Source of the DNA: Chaetomium olivaceum
Taxonomy: Eukaryota > Ascomycota > Sordariomycetes > Sordariales > Chaetomiaceae
DNA length: 64,000 bases
NCBI GenBank assembly: GCA_039881045.1
Contig: JAYWVB010000003.1
Location: 124,001-188,000 of the forward strand
Reading direction: 5' to 3'
Below the pieces are notes generated by a model. It searched no databases. It was not told where the DNA came from and saw nothing but the letters and a program-made list of their open reading frames with translations. Below are positions 57,500 through 64,000 of this stretch, in pieces; positions within the stretch are counted from its first letter, which is position 1; each line of letters begins with the position of its first letter. A program made the position numbers and the translations under genes.

Positions 57500-59472
57500 G
57501 GTGGGCTAGATGGAGATGCGAGGCTCATTGGGTTGATCTCGATTGATCGAGGTTCGCGTCGCTGGTGTTGCTCGGTTTGCGGGGCAATTGGGCGAGTCGA
57601 CTCTGAGCACGGCCCGTACAATCAATTGAGTTTTACGAGTTCCACTGTTTAGCGGTTTTCATCATGGTGATGCTCAAATCCGTCGACTTCCTGCTCTGGC
57701 TTAGAGCGGCAGTAGGTCCCCAGCGCAACAACCTTGGAGGTCGTCGGAGAAATTTTTGGGACCTCCGAAGCCCTCTTTCCCAGCCCCAAAACTCTTATCT
57801 CTTATCAGGCTGGGCGATACACATCCCATACATTAGACGAACAACACCAAAAACCGCACTTGAGAGTGCCACTGGCAACAGAAATGTGATCCGCGTTGTC
57901 ATGATCACAGGACATTCCATCTTGATTTGGAGCACATTCTACGGGGGAAGATCGCAGGTTCGGCAATTCTACCGATGCCCCTGTAGCCACAATCTTGGAA
58001 CGGAGGAAGCCGCTAAAACGTCATGATATACGAAAGCATTTTCTGCAAATGTCCAGTTCAAGAGAGGGACTGGACTTGAGGGGACTGAAGGACATGGGAT
58101 TCGAACTCGGTTATGCCTATCGATGTTGAGACACCGCCGTTGTCGGCCGGCCCCGATACGGACGTTTGATGGGACGGTGAAACTGAAGGGATTATTCTCT
58201 CTAGGACCACCCATTCCCCGGATATTTTACGCCCCCATGGTCTCGCTTCAAATTACCCCGAATCCCCGCTGTCTGCTCGTCACTGCTCCGACGTCTGATC
58301 TAAAATAACAATTGGCCAGACTTTGGACACGCTTGTCTCTACGCAGTTGAGCAAGTGCCTTGCTGAGTGAGGTCTGCGGATTTGCTGTGTTGATTCCACT
58401 CATTGGGGATTTCGTTCCACATTGGGCAAACGAGGTGTCCTACCAAACACCCAGTTGCATTCACTGGTTTCAGTCCATCGACAAGTGTTTTCTGGTGCGG
58501 GGTCTTCGGCATGCAGAACATGACGCAACCCCGCATTGCACACACCAGTAGAAAGCAAAGACAGTCAACTTGAGCCTTGCATATTCGGCGATGAGACAGC
58601 ATTTATCGATCGGACCATCACGCCCCAGCAAGCCAGGTCCCTGGGGAAGGCGTTGGGTGAGCCCGGCGAGCCCGGGTCCAGACCAGCGCCATGTCCAGTC
58701 CTGTCAAGGCCAGGGTCGCTTCCATACGGCTTAGGATAGCTTGTCGTACATGGTGGGGTTCCAAATATGCTCTGCCGGCGATGTTGCGGGGAAGCAGGGG
58801 GGGGCTTCGCAAATCGGGAGCGATGAAACGGGCATGGGACACAACCAATGCGGATATGGAGGCCTTCTTCCCCATCGTGAAGTGGCCCTCGACACCACTT
58901 TTCGGAGATAGGTAACCATGAACCGGCCCGATCCACACCGACACCATGCTCGGAAGACATTGACTGACTGGGCGCGAGACGGGCTAAGATGGATAACCCC
59001 TCAATCACAGCCATTCAGCCGTCAGGACGGGATTACTGAACTGCGGAGGGACTTGCTGCTTCTGCATAGCTACTGGGATTCTGGGATTACGGGAAACATG
59101 CAGATGCGCTGCGGGATGAACGGATGTGCCTCGGCCATGTTATGTTCGTTACATCCCATTGACGCGTTTTGACGCACCGACCCCGCTTGCCTCCCCTACT
59201 TCTGTCCATCATGGTGTTCCACTCGGCCGTTGGAAGAGGGGAAACCAGAGGAGCATTTGTGGATTGCCGTGTCGGCGTTTGCTCGAGCCCCTGGATTACC
59301 TCGCCACACCCTTTATTCCATCCATTCATCTCCAATGGGTTGGGGATTCCCACTTATATAAAGTTCGCGCGGGGTCCTCGTCCCATCTCCTGCGAGTTCC
59401 CCATCTATTTTCCCAACTTTACTCGAGCTTTGAACCCGGGTAGCTTCAGTAAAACACACGTCATTCGCCACC
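57500..59472. other. Divergent intergenic region, no gene seen
   Basis: 2 kb between the starts of the Tbf1-like gene (-) and the aldehyde dehydrogenase (+). Open frames (for example 57664-58026) lack protein signatures. CT-rich and CCCCGC-type elements occur upstream of the dehydrogenase. A TATA box is annotated separately. Confidence 0.4.
59355..59363 (+). promoter_or_regulatory. TATA box of aldehyde dehydrogenase gene
   Basis: TATATAAAG lies about 110 nt upstream of the ATG at 59473. Position and match to the TATA consensus make it the probable core promoter of a strongly expressed gene. Confidence 0.6.
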
Positions 59473-61243
59473 ATGTCTAACGTATTCCTCGATCTCAAGA
59501 CGCCGACTACCGGCTCCTACAAGCAACCCACCGGACTGTAGGTCCCGTCCCCATACCCCACCCGCATTGGCTTGATACCCTGAGACAACCTAACTAAACT
59601 CACCGTGGTTCAGTCATCAATCAACAACGAGTTCGTCGAGGGTGTCGAAAAGAAGACGTTTGAGGTCATCAACCCATCCACAGAAGAGGTCATCTGCTCA
59701 GTGCACGAGGCCACCGAGAAGGATGTCGATGTCGCCGTAGCCGCCGCGCGGAAGGCCTTTGAGGGCCCCTGGCGCCGAGTCACACCCCAGCAACGCGGTA
59801 TCTACCTGTTGAAGCTGGCCGAGCTCTGCGAGAAGAACCTGGAACTCTTGGCTTCAGTTGAGGCGCTTGACAATGGCAAATCCATCACCATGGCTCGTGG
59901 CGACGTTGCCGCCGTGATCGGGACCATCCGGTACTATGGCGGCTGGGCCGACAAGATCGAGGGCAAGACGATTGATATCAACCCGGACATGTTCCACTAC
60001 ACAAGGCGGGAGCCGGTACGTCCCAGTCGGAGTTTGGACGGCGGTTGTACACAGTATGTGGTAGGCTAACCAGGTGGTGCAGATTGGTGTTTGCGGTCAA
60101 ATCATCCCCTGGAACTTCCCGTTGCTCATGTTGGCGTGGAAGATCGGCCCTGCGCTGGCCACCGGCAACACCGTCGTCCTGAAGACGGCTGAGCAGACGC
60201 CGCTCTCCGGTCTTGTTTTCGCTTCGCTGGTGAAGGAGGCCGGTTTCCCCCCTGGCGTGCTCAACATCATCTCTGGTTTTGGAAAGACCGCCGGTGCCGC
60301 CCTCTCGTCGCACATGGACGTCGACAAGATCGCCTTCACCGGCTCAACCCTGATCGGGCGCACCATCATGAAGGCGGCGGCCTCGTCGAACCTGAAGAAG
60401 GTCACGCTCGAGCTCGGCGGTAAGTCGCCCAACATCGTCTTCAACGACGCCGACATCGAGGAGGCCATCAGCTGGGTCAACTTCGGCATCTACTTCAACC
60501 ACGGCCAGTGCTGCTGCGCCGGGTCCCGCATCTACGTGCAGGAGGGCATCTACGACAAGTTCATCGAGGCCTTCAAGGCGCGCGCCCTGCAGAACAAGGT
60601 GGGCGACCCGTTCCACCCGGAGACCTTCCAGGGGCCGCAGGTCAGCCAGCTGCAATACGACCGCATCATGGGCTACATCCAGTCCGGCAAGGAGCAGGGT
60701 GCCACCGTGGTGACGGGCGGCGAGCGCCACGGCGACAAGGGCTACTTCATCCAGCCGACCATCTTTGCCGACGTCTCGCAGGACATGAAGATCATGCAGG
60801 AGGAGATCTTTGGCCCCGTGTGCGCCATCGCCAAGTTCAAGACCGAGGAGGACGCCATTCGGCTCGGCAACGACACCGCCTACGGCCTGGCCGCGTCGGT
60901 CCATACCAAGGACCTCAACACGGCAGTCCGCGTGAGCAACGCAATCAAGGCCGGTACCGTCTGGGTCAACTGTAAGTTTCCGCTCCACACATCCCGCAAA
61001 ACCCCCTCTAGGCATCATTCCCCAATATCATCCCCAATATCACATCACATCACCAACCAACCCATCTTTTTACCACCTCACCTGCTAACCAAACCCACTC
61101 CAGGCCACAACATGCTCAACCACGCCCTGCCGTTCGGCGGCTTCAAGTCTTCCGGCATCGGCCGCGAGCTCGGCGAGTTGGCGCTGCACAACTACACCGA
61201 GTCCAAGAGTGTCGCCATCAACATGGCCGGCAAGCTGTTTTAA
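59473..61243 (+). CDS. NAD(P)+-dependent aldehyde dehydrogenase
   Basis: Cytosolic aldehyde dehydrogenase of the fungal AldA type, oxidising acetaldehyde and other aldehydes to acids. Exon 1 starts at 59473 (MSNVFLDLKTPTTGSYKQPT). Later introns at 60016-60082 and 60972-61103 splice cleanly. Total length is about 497 aa, as expected. Signatures: IIPWNFPLLMLAWKIGPALA, FTGSTLIGRTI (cofactor loop), VTLELGGKSPNIVF with the general-base Glu, FNHGQCCCAGSRIYVQEG with the catalytic Cys, EEIFGPV and the C-terminal PFGGFKSSGIGRELG. The first intron is imperfect: the frame INNEFVEGVEKKTF resumes at about 59617, but the exon 1 end at 59540 joins in phase only if one G is added before GTAGGT. No link to the polyketide cluster is evident. 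Confidence 0.93.
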
Positions 61244-62446
61244 AGGAGTCGGGCTGCTAGTGCCGTGGGGCGAAATTGTGACGAATAATGACTGTAGGTT
61301 TTTGGCAAAAATAGCTTTGGCAAATTAGGATGCGAAGCGTTTCTGAAGTTGCTGGTTTTGTGCTATGCTGAGTGTTGTGTTTGATGTGGTTGTGGGCTGT
61401 GTCTGTCAACCGTGAGCTCTGGTTGTCGTTGAGTACGAGTAGTTATTCGTACCTCGTACGAAGTATGGGTTGATTCATGTTCTGCCAAATCCTTGGTCAA
61501 AACAACGACAAATAACCACCTACCTGATTTACTTTTAGGATTATTTCCTCGGGATTAATCGATTCGCTGCTCTTTTTTCGACGAAAGCAAGCTCCGACCA
61601 AGACGAAATCTATCGAAGCTTCTCTCCGATGACAGATCCCTCATCCCTCCATGGTCAGAGGAAAGACGGCATCGGCTGTGTTTCTCTCCGACTCTCCGAC
61701 AACCAGAGCCGGCTCCAGTGAATTCGGTGGCGGAATAACCTTGATCCGTCGCCTGACGAAATGTCGGGGGGAACCCAGGCCTCCGGACACCTGGCACCGG
61801 GATTCGGCTGACCTCGAAAACCGAACATGTCGTTTGTTATCTGTCGATTTCCTAGCTAACTCTTTATGCGCTGGCGTGAAATGGCCGAGGAGGTCTGAAT
61901 AGGTGTGATCACATCAGTTCTACTGATGAGGGAATGATTGTCGGAGTCGGGACCAAAATGGATCATGGGGTTCTTGGTTGGTCGCGTGTCCCACCTCGCT
62001 GGGATTTGCGTCATTGTACGTTCAGATTTCAGCGGGTTCAGACAAACACATCGATCTGAGCAAGAGGCATGACCTTTGGAACCTCACAACTTTGCAATTT
62101 CAGCGTCGGTTTCAAGACCCTTTTCTTAGCGAGCTTACCACTGTATTGTCAGCGGAAGATTCATTTCTTTTTTTTCGCAGCCACGCATTGGCTCCCTCAG
62201 ACCTGTGTCACATGCAACTTGCAAGGGCTGGCTGGCGCTGAGACCAGACGGAGTTTGTTGGCCGCCCGCCGCAGCCGAAATTTCTGCCACAGCCAGCCCA
62301 TCCCACCACAGCCCGGCCCTTCCGTGCGCAAAGCCCCGACCCGTCCCTCCCTCCCTCCAACCATAAGATAAGGACTGTCTGCCTACGGCGTAGCCGAAAC
62401 CTCCGCTGGCACCAGGTACCCGGGCTTCGACCACTTCGATCCAGCC
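61244..62446. other. Intergenic, no gene seen
   Basis: 3' region of the aldehyde dehydrogenase and 5' region of the Dgk1-like gene. TCTCCGAC/TCTCCGACAACC occurs at about 61686-61702, which shows that the TCCGAC core also appears outside the cluster. No coding frame is supported. Confidence 0.4.
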
Positions 62447-62707
62447 ATGCGGTGGAGTCTCAAAACTCCCCGCAACCTCTTCAACACACTGGATCCTATC
62501 GCCCTACATATCTCCAATTTCTTCCACTACCACCACGCCGTGTTTAGCGCTCTCGCCTGCCCCTCGCCGGGGACGCGCAAATCGAGACGAGACAAGCACA
62601 ATAGCGGCTCGACCGCTCTCCTACCACTACGATTCTACGGCCTCCGCCGCGTCCTCGCGGGCACCATCTCGCTGCCCGCACTACCTCCGTTCCTCTGTAA
62701 CTCCACC

Positions 62708-63866
62708 ATGTCTACACGACGGGCGAGAAACGTCCCGGCCACGCCACGAGTCATTTCTCCGAGCCCGACACGGTCCGAACTCGATGCGAACGGCGAGGGA
62801 TCCTCGCTCTACAATGGTCCAACAACGCGGTCAGCAGCGCGGAGGCGGCTGGCGTCGACTCCCCAGCCTACCCCCTCAGAGCTAGACGAGGATGACAGTC
62901 CCGACCTACAAAGAGCCCGGAGCCGGAGCCGCAGCCCCATCGACACACGAACCCTCCGCCGACTCACAACGCGGAAACCCTCGGCCACCACCAACGGCGC
63001 CCCGCTCACCACCGCCGCCGCATTATCTACAAACGGCGAGGCCAAGGCCGCCGGCACAAACGGCCACCTCTCCCCGCCCACCTCCACCACCACCTACTAT
63101 GGCTGGAGCTGGCGCGACTTCAGCCGCAGCCCGAGCCCGCTGGGTCTCATCCCCATCCACCGGCGGTGGCGCGCCTTCGTACACAAGCACGAGGTGGTCC
63201 CGCGCAAAGCGCTGCACGTCTCGATCGGCTTCTTCGTCGTTGTGGCTGTACCTGTCGGGCACGCAGACCCGCGCCGTGTGCCCCTACCTGATGGGCGCGC
63301 TCGTGCCCATCGCCGCCGTCGACGTGCTCCGCCACCACTACGCGCCCTTCAACCGCGTCTATGTGCGCGTGCTGGGCGCGCTGATGCGCGAGAGCGAGTT
63401 TGCGGGCTACAACGGCGTCATTTTTTACTTGCTGGGTGCCTGGGCCGCGCTGTACTGCTTCCCAAGGACGTGGCGGTCATGGGCACGCTGTTGCTCAGCT
63501 GGTGTGATACCGCGGCGAGTACCTTTGGCCGTCTGTACGGCCGCTACACCCCGCGCATCCGCCGCGGCAAGTCGCTGGCGGGCTCGCTCGCTGCGTTTGT
63601 GGTTCGGTGTGGGCACGTCGGTGTTCTTCTGGGGCTGGCTGGCGCCCACCAAGGGGCCTTTTCCTGGGGATGAGCTGTTCATGTTTACCGGGGCCCTGAG
63701 CCTGCCCCGCGCGCTGGCGGATGCGGTCGGGCTGGAGCCGGCGGCTGCGACGATTACGGGCGGGCTGGCGTTGGGGGTTATGAGTGTGTGGTCTGGGCTG
63801 GTGGCGGCGACCAGCGAGGCGATGGATGTGTTTGGGTGGGACGATAACCTGACGATACCGTTCTGA
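62708..63866 (+). CDS. Dgk1-like CTP-dependent diacylglycerol kinase (frameshifted in this sequence)
   Basis: Endoplasmic-reticulum membrane lipid kinase family phosphorylating diacylglycerol to phosphatidate with CTP (Dgk1/dolichol-kinase-like). The N-terminal 110 residues are Ser/Thr/Arg-rich; the start at 62708 (MSTRRARNVPATPR) was preferred over an in-frame ATG at 62447. Then HEVVPRKALHVSIGF, LWLYLSGTQTRAVCPYLMGA, HHYAPFNRVYVRVLGALMRE, NGVIFYLLGAWAALYCFP, SWCDTAASTFGRLYGRYTP (the conserved kinase loop), GVGTSVFFWGWLAPTKG and the C-terminal FGWDDNLTIPF. These conserved blocks lie in two frames. Continuous reading requires removing one base near 63238, adding one near 63462 and removing one near 63604. 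Because the family is conserved and the protein otherwise looks perfectly maintained, indel errors are likelier than a pseudogene. Confidence 0.8.
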
Positions 63867-64000
63867 GCGGCGTGGGGATTTGGGGGTTCCTGAAGGTCTT
63901 TGGTTGATGGGAGTAATACATGCGAGTTGAGGAAGGTAGCTGGCGGCGTGGGCGAATGTGTATGATGTCTATCGGGTGGTGCATGGCATGGGCGGCGTTT

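Noticed and set aside
58085..58150. Possible minus-strand tRNA around a TTCGAATCC sequence
   Set aside because: The T-stem does not pair and no 5' acceptor strand complementary to CATGTCC is found upstream on that strand.
1..64000. CRISPR arrays, intact transposons, rRNA genes
   Set aside because: None seen; the tandem repeats present are coding minisatellites without spacers, and no transposase or reverse transcriptase motif was found.

Overview
This is nuclear DNA of a filamentous ascomycete (Pezizomycotina; a Sordariomycete is my best guess, not proven). Genes carry short GT-AG introns of about 50-130 nt. Typical families are present: Clr5-ankyrin and C2H2-ankyrin proteins, Zn2Cys6 regulators and iterative type I polyketide synthases. 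I see no tRNA, rRNA, CRISPR array or intact transposon.

Layout. 0.7-1.9 kb: secreted PQQ-type sugar dehydrogenase relative. 3.6-7.4 kb: Clr5-ankyrin protein. 7.4-11.3 kb: gene-poor DNA with one small hypothetical ORF and two gene remnants. 11.3-15.9 kb: large zinc-finger protein. 16.7-53.3 kb: polyketide biosynthetic cluster. 54.0-57.5 kb: Tbf1/TRF-type telomere-repeat-binding protein (-). 59.5-61.2 kb: aldehyde dehydrogenase. 62.7-63.9 kb: Dgk1-like CTP-dependent diacylglycerol kinase.

Cluster. A highly reducing PKS (KS-AT-DH-degenerate MT-ER-KR-ACP, -) is divergent from a free-standing ACP-thioesterase (+). After a 6.6 kb stretch with a C2H2-ankyrin gene, a C2H2 gene and diverged repeats come a flavin halogenase fused to an O-methyltransferase (-), an AflR-like Zn2Cys6 regulator (-), an AflR-like protein lacking a Zn cluster (+), an MFS transporter (-), a second Zn2Cys6 regulator (+) and a non-reducing PKS (SAT-KS-AT-PT-ACP-TE, +). 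The HR-PKS should make a reduced starter that the SAT loads onto the NR-PKS. The expected product is a chlorinated, O-methylated resorcylate-type polyketide (resorcylic acid lactone-like); that is inference.

Most unusual point: the TE at the end of the NR-PKS has lost its catalytic Ser and His, and its interior is filled by a Gly-Glu-Gly minisatellite. An intact TE, preceded by its own ACP, is encoded about 20 kb away beside the HR-PKS. Release may therefore occur in trans.

Caution: many genes, including the conserved Tbf1-like and Dgk1-like ones, need single-base corrections (often in G/C runs) to read through. I favour uncorrected assembly indels over gene decay, but the sequence alone cannot settle it.
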